Positions 34,808 through 43,541 are shown, counted from the stretch's first letter. The stretch is DNA of 64,000 bases from VBAU01 sp036005185 (GCA_036005185.1 DASYQS010000059.1:80206-144205), one strand, 5' to 3'. The notes: generated from the sequence alone by a model not told the origin. Numbers and translations are program-made.

Positions 34808-35857
34808 ATGAAGCGTGGAATTATTTTAATGAACCTTGGCTCACCGGAATCAACGGAAGTAAAAGATGTAAGGCGTTATCTTCATGAGTTTTTGATGGAT
34901 GAAAGAGTGATTGATTATCCCTATTTGTTTCGGTTGTTATTGGTGAAAGGAATTATTGTCCCTTTCAGGGCGCCTAAATCAGCCGAAGCCTATAGATCAA
35001 TATGGACAAAGGAAGGCTCTCCATTAATCGTTCTTACAAAACAGCTACAAAAAAGCCTGCAAGAACAGTTGGAAGAGCCGGTAGAAATAGCAATGCGGTA
35101 TGGAAACCCAACGCCGACCGCAGCCTACGACGCCTTACTAAAAAAAAGCCCTGATATCGATGAAGTGATCTTAATGCCCCTCTATCCGCACTATGCTATG
35201 AGCAGTTATGAGACAGGTATTGAATTCATGGAGGAAGCTCATAAAAAAAATAAATATCCTTTTAAGCTCACAACTGTCAAACCGTATTACAATAATGAGG
35301 ATTACATACTTGCCTTATCTGAAAGTGTGAAACCTTATTTGAAACAGGGCTATGACAAGATTTTATTCAGTTATCATGGCGTGCCCGAGCGACATATCTT
35401 AAAAGGGGATGTTACAGGCAACCATTGCTTGAAAACGGCGAACTGCTGTGAAGTTAATTCTCCTGCTCATCAATATTGTTATCGTCATCAATGTATAAGC
35501 ACAACCTCATTGGTAACGGGGGCACTTCAAATTCCAAAGCAAAAATTTGAGCTTTCATTTCAATCCCGGTTAGGGAGGGATAAATGGTTGACACCTTATA
35601 CTGCTCAGCGATTAAGTGAATTGCCAAATGAAGGTGTAAAAAAATTGCTGGTTGTGTGTCCAGCTTTTGTAAGTGATTGCTTGGAAACACTCGAAGAAAT
35701 TGCAGAACAAGGAAAAGAAATTTTTTTACATGCAGGCGGAGAATCATTCACCATGATACCTTGTTTGAATACCCATCCGTTGTGGGTAATGGCCATTGCT
35801 AAATGGATAAATGAGTACGTGGGTGGCAATAAACAAATGATTTTAAGTAAAAAGTAA
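34808..35857 (+). CDS. hemH: Ferrochelatase
   Basis: A 349-residue enzyme inserting ferrous iron into protoporphyrin IX. Motifs are ILMNLGSPESTEVKDVRRYL at the N-terminus, EVILMPLYPHYAMSSYETG, LFSYHGVPERH with the catalytic His, and CPAFVSDCLETLEEI. A cysteine-rich stretch (NHCLKTANCCEVNSPAHQYCYRHQC) is present, of a kind seen in some bacterial ferrochelatases. The last three residues SKK and the stop are supplied by heptamer element E. It is divergent from hemA and codirectional with hemJ. Confidence 0.96.
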   Translation: MKRGIILMNLGSPESTEVKDVRRYLHEFLMDERVIDYPYLFRLLLVKGIIVPFRAPKSAEAYRSIWTKEGSPLIVLTKQLQKSLQEQLEEPVEIAMRYGNPTPTAAYDALLKKSPDIDEVILMPLYPHYAMSSYETGIEFMEEAHKKNKYPFKLTTVKPYYNNEDYILALSESVKPYLKQGYDKILFSYHGVPERHILKGDVTGNHCLKTANCCEVNSPAHQYCYRHQCISTTSLVTGALQIPKQKFELSFQSRLGRDKWLTPYTAQRLSELPNEGVKKLLVVCPAFVSDCLETLEEIAEQGKEIFLHAGGESFTMIPCLNTHPLWVMAIAKWINEYVGGNKQMILSKK

Positions 35858-35912
35858 AAAGGCAAAAATTCAAAATGAGGCTTGCTTTTTTTACTTTTTA
35901 ATTTTGACTTTT
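35845..35912. repeat. Inverted pair of heptamer elements (E, E') between hemH and hemJ
   Basis: 35845-35872 has two AAGTAAA units, AAGGCAA and AAATTCA. 35885-35912 read on the minus strand has AAAAGTC, AAAATTA, AAAAGTA, AAAAAAG. Each arm is exactly four heptamers (28 bp), with a 12-bp centre. It includes the hemH stop codon and could form a stem at the 3' end of the transcript. Confidence 0.75.
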
Positions 35913-35922
35913 AAATTTCGAA

Positions 35923-36450
35923 ATGTATCTCTACGTTAAAGCATTGCACATCATTTTCATTGTTACCTGGTTTGCAGGTCTATTTTATATGCCTCGTCTT
36001 TTTATTTACAATACAGAAGCGGGTGAAAAGTCAGAGGTTGAAAAAAACATTTTAAGAAATCAGTTTGGGATCATGATGAAGCGTTTATGGTACGGCATCA
36101 CCTGGCCATCAGCTATTCTTACTTTAATATTTGGGGGATGGATGTGGTATTTGCTGGCATCTCTTCCTCAATGGCTTTTAATAAAACTCTGTTTTGTAGC
36201 AGGCCTGTATATTTATCATTTTAGCCTTCACATCCTTTACAATCAGCAATCAAAGGGAATTTTTAAATACTCGTCTCAGCAATTACGCATCTGGAATGAG
36301 GTAGCAACTATTTTTTTGGTAGCTATAGTTATGATTGTTGTTGTGAAACAAAATATAAGTATCGTGTGGGGCATCGTTGGTTTGGTTTTATTTGTTATTC
36401 TCTTAATGAGCGCAATAAAAATTTATAAATTGATCAGGACGAAGAAGTAA
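35923..36450 (+). CDS. hemJ: Protoporphyrinogen IX oxidase HemJ (UPF0093 family)
   Basis: A 175-residue membrane protein with four or five helices. The HemJ pattern is clear: KALHIIFIVTWFAGLFYMPRLFIYN near the N-terminus (conserved His and Arg) and MMKRLWYGITWPSAILTLIFGGWMW. HemJ oxidises protoporphyrinogen IX to protoporphyrin IX. No hemG or hemY is visible, so this fills that step. It follows hemH by 65 bp. Confidence 0.9.
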   Translation: MYLYVKALHIIFIVTWFAGLFYMPRLFIYNTEAGEKSEVEKNILRNQFGIMMKRLWYGITWPSAILTLIFGGWMWYLLASLPQWLLIKLCFVAGLYIYHFSLHILYNQQSKGIFKYSSQQLRIWNEVATIFLVAIVMIVVVKQNISIVWGIVGLVLFVILLMSAIKIYKLIRTKK

Positions 36451-36453
36451 GTA

Positions 36454-36512
36454 ATGAATAATGAGTAATCAATAATGAGTGATGAGTAACAAACTCATCA
36501 TTCATTGCTCAT
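36454..36512. repeat. Heptamer element D with inverted arm, between hemJ and hemN
   Basis: Five plus-strand units (36454-36488): ATGAATA, ATGAGTA, ATCAATA, ATGAGTG, ATGAGTA. Three inverted units follow (36492-36512). The third unit again begins ATC. It sits 3 bp after the hemJ stop and 1 bp from the hemN stop and may act as a bidirectional terminator stem. Confidence 0.8.
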
Positions 36513-36513
36513 G

Positions 36514-37880
36514 CTAAATAGCCTTACTGAATAACGGACTTTCATTTTCTCTTTGCTGTCTCAGTAAATGAAGATCAAAGGCTTTGCAAATATTACGGAT
36601 AAAGTTGCGGCCAGCTGGAGTTACTCTTACTTCCTGTTCATTCCATTCAATTAATCCATCCTTTCTCAGGTCTTCAAGTTCCGGAAAGCTAAATTTTCTT
36701 AAAATAGGCAGGTGTTGAGGATCAAGTGTTGTGTACCCTATGCAGCTTATATTCAGGATATAGTTTCTAAAAGCGACATCTTCTTCATTTAAAAAATATC
36801 CTTTAGTTACAGCCAATTCGCTTTTGGCAATTTTCTGATAATAGTTATGTAATATTTTATCATTCTGCGCAAATGTTAAGCCCACATCACTGATGCTTGA
36901 AACGCCCAATCCTAATAATAGAGCCGTTCTTTGCGTAGTATAACCCATAAAATTTCTGTGCAGATTGCCATCTGCCCAGGCTTTGTATAAATCATCATGG
37001 GGTAAAGCAAAATGATCCATACCAATATCTGTATAGCCATTGGCCGTAAACAGGTGTTTTCCCAAAAGGTAAAGCTGCATCTTTAATGCGGGTGATGGAA
37101 GATTGCTCTCATCAAATAACCGTTGACCTTTACTTGTCCAAGGCACATGAGCATAACTATAGAAAGCTACACGATCCGGATGCAATCCAATGCACTGAAG
37201 AATGGTTTTTTCCATTGACTGCAAACCTTGCAATGGCAATCCATAAATAAGATCGAAGTTTATAGATTTGAGTCCAATTCTCCTTGCCTCCTCGGTAACA
37301 CGCTGCACATTTTCAAAAGGCTGAATTCGGTTGATGATATGCTGCACTTCAGGATCGTTATCCTGCACTCCAAGACTAATTCGGCGAAAACCTGATGCGT
37401 ATAAAGTTTAAGATGTTTTGTGCTTGTATTATTAGGATGGCCCTCCACACTAAATCCATGATGCGGATGTGCAATGGATCTTTTGGTAATTGCTTCAAGC
37501 AACACCCCGAGATTTTTTGGAGAAAAAAATGTCGGGGTGCCACCGCCTAAATGAATTTCACGGATGATAGGCGGCTCGTTCATGAGCAGCCTGTATAGTT
37601 TCCATTCTTTTATGATAGCTTCTAGATACTCCTGTTCAACATTATGATTGGTTGTAATTTTTTTGTTGCAGCCGCAATAGGTACAAAGTGATTCGCAAAA
37701 TGGCAAATGAATGTACAAGCTGATACCGTCGCGATGATTCGTTTTTAAAAATTGTTCTTTAAAAACTTGTTTCCAATTTGTCACATCAAACTCCTCGTTC
37801 CAAAAAGGTACAGTGGGATAGCTTATATATCGTGGTACGGGTATATTATATTTTTTTAGTATCGAGAGATCAATCTTCAT
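36514..37880 (-). pseudogene. hemN: Oxygen-independent coproporphyrinogen III oxidase, one frameshift
   Basis: A radical-SAM enzyme gene of normal total length (about 455 residues) split by one frameshift. The first part (37880 to about 37408) carries ISYPTVPFW, the CxxxCxxC cluster in LPFCESLCTYCGCNK, and HLGGGTPTFFSPKNL. The second part (about 37407 to 36514) continues with ASGFRRISLGVQD and LIYGLPLQ. The frame is restored if the TTT at 37407-37409 had one more T (a fourth A on the coding strand), giving HLKTLYASGFRR. No other damage is visible, so it is either a very recent mutation or a sequencing error. hemF nearby could cover the function aerobically. Confidence 0.88.
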
Positions 37881-38164
37881 TTAGCAAATATCAATTCATA
37901 TAGCAGGTAAGTGAATGATTGTCGTAACTCTTTCAAGTGACTTTTATCATGACAAGCCGCTATTGTCATCTTTATGTCAGCTACTGACTCTCATTGTGCT
38001 TTGACCATAATTGTTATAAAAGGCATAAGATTTTAGCTGTTTGCTTTGAATTCTTAAATCGGAGAACCTAGCTATTAAGGATCAAGCCATTTCTGAATAG
38101 AATTGGCTTTTGCCTCTTGCCAGCCAACTGCTTTTCCTTAACTTCGCAGACTTTTCAAAAAGCT

Positions 38165-41100
38165 ATGAGCGGTAAGTACAAAGAGTTTTCACAATTACAC
38201 CTGCCTTCCATCGAAAAAGAGATCCTTGATAAATGGAATGCTGAACGGGCTTTTGAAAAAAGTGTCGACTTGAGGGAAGGTGCCACGCCATTTGTTTTTT
38301 ATGAAGGTCCGCCCAGCGCCAATGGCCTGCCCGGTATTCACCACGTGATTTCCCGTACATTAAAAGATCTGGTTTGCCGCTACAAAACCATGAAGGGTTT
38401 TCAGGTAAAACGCAAAGGAGGCTGGGATACGCACGGATTGCCTGTGGAACTCGGTGTAGAAAAAGAACTGGGAATTACCAAGGAAGATATTGGTAAAAAA
38501 ATTTCTGTTGAAGAGTATAATCAAAAATGCCGCGAGGCTGTTCTCCGTTACAAAGACAAATGGGATGAGCTGACCACAAAAATGGGTTATTGGGTCGATC
38601 TCAATGATCCTTATATCACTTTCAAAAATGAATACATCGAAACCATTTGGTGGTTGTTGAAGCAATTGTATGCAAAAGAATTATTGTATGAAAGTGTGAG
38701 CATTCAACCTTATTCACCTGCTGCGGGTACGGGATTGAGCTCTCATGAGTTAAATATGCCGGGTTGTTATAAGGATGTAAGAGATACAAGTTGCATTGCA
38801 ATGTTTAAGGCGATTAGGAATGATAGATCAGAGCTTCTTTTTAAAGCCATCGAGAATTCAGAATCTAGAATTCAGAATTCAGAAATCTTCTTTCTTGCAT
38901 GGACGACAACACCATGGACACTTCCATCAAACCTTGGACTAACTGTTGGACCCGATATAATTTATGTTCTTGTAAAAACATTTAATCCTTACACGCATCT
39001 TCCGATTAATGTAATACTTGCAAAAGCTTTAGTTGGAAAATATTTTAAAGAAGAAGGCAAGGATGGTGATTTTGACAATTATTCGGACTCAAAACTTCTT
39101 CCTTGGAAAATTTTAGCAGAATTCAAGGGAAGAGAATTGAAAGAAATTCGCTATGAACAATTACTTCCTTACGAAGCCAATGCTCTTGAAAATTCCGGTG
39201 GCGACCCTTTCAGAGTTTTGCTTGGAGATTTTGTTACAACAGAAGATGGCACTGGCATTGTACATACCGCACCAGCTTTTGGTGCTGATGACTTCCGCGT
39301 TGGGAAAAAATACGGAATTGGAATTTTAATCATGGTGGATCGTCAAGGAAAATTCGTGGATGGCTTGGGTGAGTTCAGCAATCGTTATGTAAAAAATTAT
39401 ACCGATGACCCTAATTATGTTGATGTGAATGTTGACATAGCAGTAAAATTGAAAAAAGAAAACCGAGCTTTTAAAGTTGAGAAATACGAGCACAGTTATC
39501 CGCATTGTTGGAGAACCGATAAACCTGTTCTTTATTATCCTCTCGATGCATGGTTTATAAAGACAACTGCGATAAAAGGTAGAATGGTTGAGCTGAATAA
39601 AACCATTAACTGGAAACCAAAATCAACCGGTGAAGGAAGGTTTGGAAACTGGCTGGAGAATATGGTGGATTGGAATTTAAGCCGCAGCCGTTTTTGGGGT
39701 ACACCCTTGCCTGTTTGGAAAACAGAAGATGGGGAAGAAGAAGTTTGCATCGGTTCAATTGAGGAATTGAATGAAGGCATCCGCAAGGCGAATGAAGTTT
39801 TAGGAGGTGACGTAAACAAAAATTATTTGCACAAGGGCATTCTTGACCTGCATAAGCCGTATGTAGATGAAATTGTGTTGGTGAGTAAAACAGGCAAACC
39901 AATGAAGCGTGTTTCCGACCTGATTGATGTTTGGTTTGACAGTGGGGCAATGCCTTACGCACAATGGGGATTACCTGATACAAGTTCAAATCAATTCGGT
40001 CCATTATCTTCAAATAATTTTTTCAAATATCATGAAGCTTCAAAAGTCCCCTCCTTCGGAGGGGATTTAGGGGAGGTCGGACCTCCATTTCCCGCTGATT
40101 TTATTGCCGAAGGAGTTGACCAAACCAGAGGTTGGTTTTACACCTTACACGCAATCGCCGCTCTTGTTTTTGATTCGGTTGCGTACAAAACCTGTGTATC
40201 AAACGGATTAGTGCTTGATAAGAATGGAAATAAGATGAGCAAGCGGCTTGGTAATGTGGTCAACCCATTTGATACCATTGAAAAATTCGGTGCCGATGCT
40301 ACAAGATGGTATCTCATCACCAATGCTTCGCCATGGGATAACCTGAAATTTGATATTGAAGGCATCAAAGAAGTTCAGAGAAAATTTTTTGGTACATTAT
40401 ATAATACCTATCAGTTTTTTGCTTTGTATGCAAATGTGGATGGCTTTGCTTTTAAGGAGCATTACGTGACGCTAGAACAAAAACCGGAAATTGATAGATG
40501 GATACTCTCTTCATTGAATACTCTTGTGAAGAAAGTAAATGAAGCCATGGATGAATATGAACCAACTGCAGCGGGTCGCCTGATTGAGGAATTTGTTGAT
40601 GAACACTTAAGTAACTGGTATGTGCGCTTGTGCCGGCGACGTTTTTGGAAAGGAGAATACGAACAGGATAAAATTTGTGCTTATCAAACATTATATGAAT
40701 GCCTTGAAACGGTTGTTCGATTAATGGCGCCTATTTCGCCATTTTTCAGCGATGCTGTTTTTCAAAACCTCAATTCAGTAACAAACCGGTTTAAAGCCGG
40801 ATCGGTTCACCATACTAATTTCCCTATAGCCAACAAACAAGTCATTGATGAAGCACTGGAAGAAAGAATGCAACTGGCCCAAGATGCTTCATCCTTAATA
40901 CTATCATTGCGCAAAAAAGTAAATATCAAAGTTCGTCAGCCCTTGCACAAAGTGTTGGTACCTGTTTTAAATGCTGCTATGAAGGAACAGTTGGAAAAAG
41001 TGGAGGATCTTATAAAAACAGAAGTCAATGTAAAAGAGGTTGAATACTTGTCGAACACAGAAGGTTTTATTAAGAAAAAGATCAAACCAAATTTTGTGGC

Positions 41101-41596
41101 TTTGGGCAAAAAGCTAGGTCCAAAAATGAAAGCAGTGTCTTTAGCCCTTGCTGCATTTAGTCAGGAAGATATTTCAAAACTGGAAAAAGAAGGCCAATAT
41201 AATTTGTCAATTGATGGCGAACCCGTAATATTACAGCTTTCCGAAGTTGAAATTACAAGTGAAGATATTCCCGGTTGGACGGTGGCCAATAAAGGTTCTC
41301 TTACAGTTGCTTTGGACATAACTGTAACCCCTGAACTGGAGAATGAGGGTAACGCCAGGGAGTTTGTAAACCGAATTCAAAAGATCCGAAAGGAGAGCGG
41401 CTTTGAGCTTACTGATAGGATAGAGGTAAAAGTGGCAGCCAGCAATGGATTAAAGAATTCGCTGGCTCAGTTTAATGACTATATTTGCGCCGAAATTCTG
41501 GCAGATAAGCTGGAATTGGTCTCTGAAATTGAGAATGGTACTCAAATTGAGATTAATGATATTTCTCTGAAAGTGATTGTTTTAAAAAAAGGGTAG
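38165..41596 (+). CDS. ileS: Isoleucyl-tRNA synthetase
   Basis: A 1143-residue class I synthetase of the eukaryote-like type found in Bacteroidota. The HIGH-equivalent is PSANGLPGIHHVIS (about 50-63), the DSG region is VWFDSGAMPYAQW, FPADFIAEGVDQTRGW follows, and KMSKR is at 690-694. The ATG at 38165 gives MSGKYKEFSQLHLPSIEKEIL; a TTG at 38117 would add 16 unlikely residues. Two in-frame repeat insertions are visible: heptamer element H at about residues 230-241 (ENSESRIQNSE), and a hairpin repeat at about 628-641 (KVPSFGGDLGEVGPP) just before FPADF. The gene stays open. It is followed by a DksA-like gene after 4 nt. Confidence 0.96.
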   Translation: MSGKYKEFSQLHLPSIEKEILDKWNAERAFEKSVDLREGATPFVFYEGPPSANGLPGIHHVISRTLKDLVCRYKTMKGFQVKRKGGWDTHGLPVELGVEKELGITKEDIGKKISVEEYNQKCREAVLRYKDKWDELTTKMGYWVDLNDPYITFKNEYIETIWWLLKQLYAKELLYESVSIQPYSPAAGTGLSSHELNMPGCYKDVRDTSCIAMFKAIRNDRSELLFKAIENSESRIQNSEIFFLAWTTTPWTLPSNLGLTVGPDIIYVLVKTFNPYTHLPINVILAKALVGKYFKEEGKDGDFDNYSDSKLLPWKILAEFKGRELKEIRYEQLLPYEANALENSGGDPFRVLLGDFVTTEDGTGIVHTAPAFGADDFRVGKKYGIGILIMVDRQGKFVDGLGEFSNRYVKNYTDDPNYVDVNVDIAVKLKKENRAFKVEKYEHSYPHCWRTDKPVLYYPLDAWFIKTTAIKGRMVELNKTINWKPKSTGEGRFGNWLENMVDWNLSRSRFWGTPLPVWKTEDGEEEVCIGSIEELNEGIRKANEVLGGDVNKNYLHKGILDLHKPYVDEIVLVSKTGKPMKRVSDLIDVWFDSGAMPYAQWGLPDTSSNQFGPLSSNNFFKYHEASKVPSFGGDLGEVGPPFPADFIAEGVDQTRGWFYTLHAIAALVFDSVAYKTCVSNGLVLDKNGNKMSKRLGNVVNPFDTIEKFGADATRWYLITNASPWDNLKFDIEGIKEVQRKFFGTLYNTYQFFALYANVDGFAFKEHYVTLEQKPEIDRWILSSLNTLVKKVNEAMDEYEPTAAGRLIEEFVDEHLSNWYVRLCRRRFWKGEYEQDKICAYQTLYECLETVVRLMAPISPFFSDAVFQNLNSVTNRFKAGSVHHTNFPIANKQVIDEALEERMQLAQDASSLILSLRKKVNIKVRQPLHKVLVPVLNAAMKEQLEKVEDLIKTEVNVKEVEYLSNTEGFIKKKIKPNFVALGKKLGPKMKAVSLALAAFSQEDISKLEKEGQYNLSIDGEPVILQLSEVEITSEDIPGWTVANKGSLTVALDITVTPELENEGNAREFVNRIQKIRKESGFELTDRIEVKVAASNGLKNSLAQFNDYICAEILADKLELVSEIENGTQIEINDISLKVIVLKKG
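38853..38887 (-). repeat. Heptamer repeat element H inside ileS
   Basis: Plus-strand units AGAATTC, AGAATCT, AGAATTC, AGAATTC plus a fifth imperfect AGAAATC. Read on the minus strand, the third of four units is the altered one, as in elements A-D. It is translated in frame in a region where IleRS homologues are shorter. Confidence 0.75.
40046..40086. repeat. Double-hairpin repeat inside ileS
   Basis: CCCCTCC (40048-40054) pairs with GGAGGGG (40058-40064), and GGAGGT (40072-40077) pairs with ACCTCC (40081-40086). The sequence resembles CCCCTCC-GGAGGGG elements common between genes in Bacteroidota. Here it is translated in frame as KVPSFGGDLGEVGPP. Confidence 0.75.
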
Positions 41597-41600
41597 TAGT

Positions 41601-42407
41601 ATGCCAACTAAAAAACCTGCCCGTCCAAAAGGCGGGAAACCAGCCCCTAAAAAGGCTATAAAGCCGGCAAAAAAAGCATCACCGAAAAAAGCGATTGCCA
41701 AAAAGCCAGCAAAACCCGCGCCTAAAAAAGGAGCATTAAAAAAGCCTGCCGTCAAAAAATCGGTAGCCAAAAAGCCTGTGGCAAAAATAGTTTCAAAAAA
41801 GTCTGAACCTAAGGTGAACAAACCTGTTGTAAAAGAGCAGGCGCCTGTTAAGAAGCATGAAACACCTGCAAAGTCTTTAGTATCAGTAAAACCTACAATC
41901 AAACCTATATTGAAAAAGGAACCTCCGAAACCCATGAAAGTGGTAATACCGAAAACCACAACCCGATCAGTAAAAAAATATGAACCTGAATTTACAAAAT
42001 CAGTACTAGACACGCCTATGAATGAAAACACTGGCCCTACACAACGTTACTCCGATGCTGACCTCGAAGAGTTCAGAGAGTTGATCACTAAAAAGTTGGA
42101 TGCTGCAAAAAAGGAATTAGCTTATCTGCAGGGTCTGATAACCCGTAAAGATGAGGCTGGTGATATGGAGGATGCCCGCTACATGACAATGGAAGACGGT
42201 AGTGTAAGCATGGAAAGAGAGCAGCTGAGTCAAATGGCCAGCCGGCAAATTCAATTCATTGATCATCTTGAAAAAGCAATGATGAGGATTGAAAATAAAA
42301 CTTATGGAATTTGCCGTGTTACCGGAAAGCTGATTGATAAAGCCCGTCTACGTGCTGTACCTCACGCTACATTAAGCATTGAGGCAAAGCAAATGATGAA
42401 TAAATAA
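41601..42407 (+). CDS. DksA/TraR-like protein with lysine-rich histone-like tail
   Basis: A 268-residue cytosolic protein in two parts. Residues 1 to about 130 are Lys/Pro/Ala-rich repeats of the KPAxKK kind, like bacterial histone H1-type tails, and should bind nucleic acid. Residues 148-268 resemble DksA: a coiled coil (DLEEFRELITKKLDAAKKELAYLQ) and a C-terminal TYGICRVTGKLIDKARLRAVPHAT stretch. Of the four zinc-finger cysteines only one (GIC) remains; the others are replaced by Thr, Ser and Ala. Such Cys-poor versions are seen in Bacteroidota. It lies 4 nt after ileS and is followed by a terminator. A link to RNA polymerase control is inference. Confidence 0.85.
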   Translation: MPTKKPARPKGGKPAPKKAIKPAKKASPKKAIAKKPAKPAPKKGALKKPAVKKSVAKKPVAKIVSKKSEPKVNKPVVKEQAPVKKHETPAKSLVSVKPTIKPILKKEPPKPMKVVIPKTTTRSVKKYEPEFTKSVLDTPMNENTGPTQRYSDADLEEFRELITKKLDAAKKELAYLQGLITRKDEAGDMEDARYMTMEDGSVSMEREQLSQMASRQIQFIDHLEKAMMRIENKTYGICRVTGKLIDKARLRAVPHATLSIEAKQMMNK

Positions 42408-42428
42408 GAGAAAAAATTTATAAAAAGA

Positions 42429-42453
42429 ATCCCGTCGCGAGTCGGGATTTTTT
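42429..42453 (+). terminator. Rho-independent terminator after ileS-dksA-like unit
   Basis: ATCCCG (42429-42434) and CGGGAT (42443-42448) with an 8-nt loop, followed by a T-run to 42453. Confidence 0.8.
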
Positions 42454-42527
42454 GCTGCCCGTAAGTGAATAACTTTTACCTTGCTGCCATGATTTAATAC
42501 TCCCCATTTTTAAGAGACTCATAAGGC

Positions 42528-43007
42528 ATGACCATACATTTCTCTTACGATAAACGCCAAGTAATGCAGGCTTTGCGCTATCATTTCATCAGCCGGCCGG
42601 AGATCAGGATCATGCTTATTGTTGTAAATGTTTTCGCCTTGCTATGCGCCATCTTATATTATTTTAAAAGGATTACCTCGCTTGCCGTATTGACCGGATC
42701 GTTTATGTGGTTTTTTTTAATGATCAGCTTTTGGTTTGTTATGCCCGCACTGGTTTATAGAAGAGCGGCTACTTTTAAAGACAGCTTTACCATGAAATTT
42801 GATGAGCAAGGATTTTCGTTGGGCAACGAAAGAGGGTCAAGGGCATGGCCATGGAAAGCGCTTAGCACATTTATGGAAACTCCTAATTTTTTCCATTTGT
42901 ATTTTGACAGCCGTTCATTTTTCCTGGTTCCCAAAAATAGTTTTAGCGATAGCGATGAAATTTATGAATTAAGACAATTATTGAAGGCAAAGATCAGGAA
43001 GAATTAG
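42528..43007 (+). CDS. YcxB-like membrane protein
   Basis: A 159-residue protein with two central transmembrane helices (IMLIVVNVFALLCAILYY and VLTGSFMWFFLMISFWFVM) and a C-terminal soluble domain with FDEQGFSLGNERGSRAWPWKALSTF and FLVPKNSF, as in YcxB-like proteins. Function is unknown. It is bounded downstream by an inverted heptamer repeat. Confidence 0.75.
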   Translation: MTIHFSYDKRQVMQALRYHFISRPEIRIMLIVVNVFALLCAILYYFKRITSLAVLTGSFMWFFLMISFWFVMPALVYRRAATFKDSFTMKFDEQGFSLGNERGSRAWPWKALSTFMETPNFFHLYFDSRSFFLVPKNSFSDSDEIYELRQLLKAKIRKN

Positions 43008-43010
43008 ACA

Positions 43011-43073
43011 GTCAAAAGTAGAAAGGCAAAACTTAAAATAGACTCCCAGCTTTTTTACTTTTGAATTTTTGAC
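43011..43073. repeat. Inverted heptamer element G
   Basis: Left arm 43011-43038: GTCAAAA, GTAGAAA, GGCAAAA, CTTAAAA. Right arm 43053-43073 read on the minus strand: GTCAAAA, ATTCAAA, AGTAAAA. It starts 3 bp after the YcxB-like stop and ends 27 bp before the LuxR-type start. Same family as elements E and F. Confidence 0.65.
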
Positions 43074-43100
43074 GTCAGATTTCAGAACTATCTTAGTCTT

Positions 43101-43541
43101 ATGCGTTCCATTATCATTGGCTTTGGCTTGCTCATACTTTGTCTTCTTATTCTTTTTCAGATAGGCGAAGTAAATTTTATAAAAGGGAATGTAAAGCTTG
43201 AGGTGATTGTAGCTATAGTTGCCTTTATCTTCTTTTTTGTAGGCCTTTATTTTAATTACCAATCCCAGAAAAAAGCGGCCGCTGAAAAACTTTCATCCAA
43301 TCAGTTTACGGACGAAAATCAAATTGATTATGACCAATTAAAAAGAACTGGACTTACTCAGCGGGAACATGAAGTATTAATAAAAATGGCAAAGGGCTTA
43401 AGCAATCAGGAAATTGCTAATGAATTATATCTTTCGGAGAGCACAATCAAAACGCATGTTTCAAACATTCTTTTCAAGCTGGATGCAAAACGCCGAACGC
43501 AGGCAATACAGGCTGCTAAGCAATTAAAAATTGTTCCTTAA
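43101..43541 (+). CDS. Membrane-anchored LuxR-type HTH regulator
   Basis: A 146-residue protein with two N-terminal transmembrane helices (residues 1-18 and 30-53) and a C-terminal GerE/LuxR helix-turn-helix (LTQREHEVLIKMAKGLSNQEIANELYLSESTIKTHVSNILFKL). No receiver domain is present, so it is not a classical response regulator; a membrane-linked sensor-regulator role is inferred. The DUF4199 gene follows on the same strand. Confidence 0.85.
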   Translation: MRSIIIGFGLLILCLLILFQIGEVNFIKGNVKLEVIVAIVAFIFFFVGLYFNYQSQKKAAAEKLSSNQFTDENQIDYDQLKRTGLTQREHEVLIKMAKGLSNQEIANELYLSESTIKTHVSNILFKLDAKRRTQAIQAAKQLKIVP

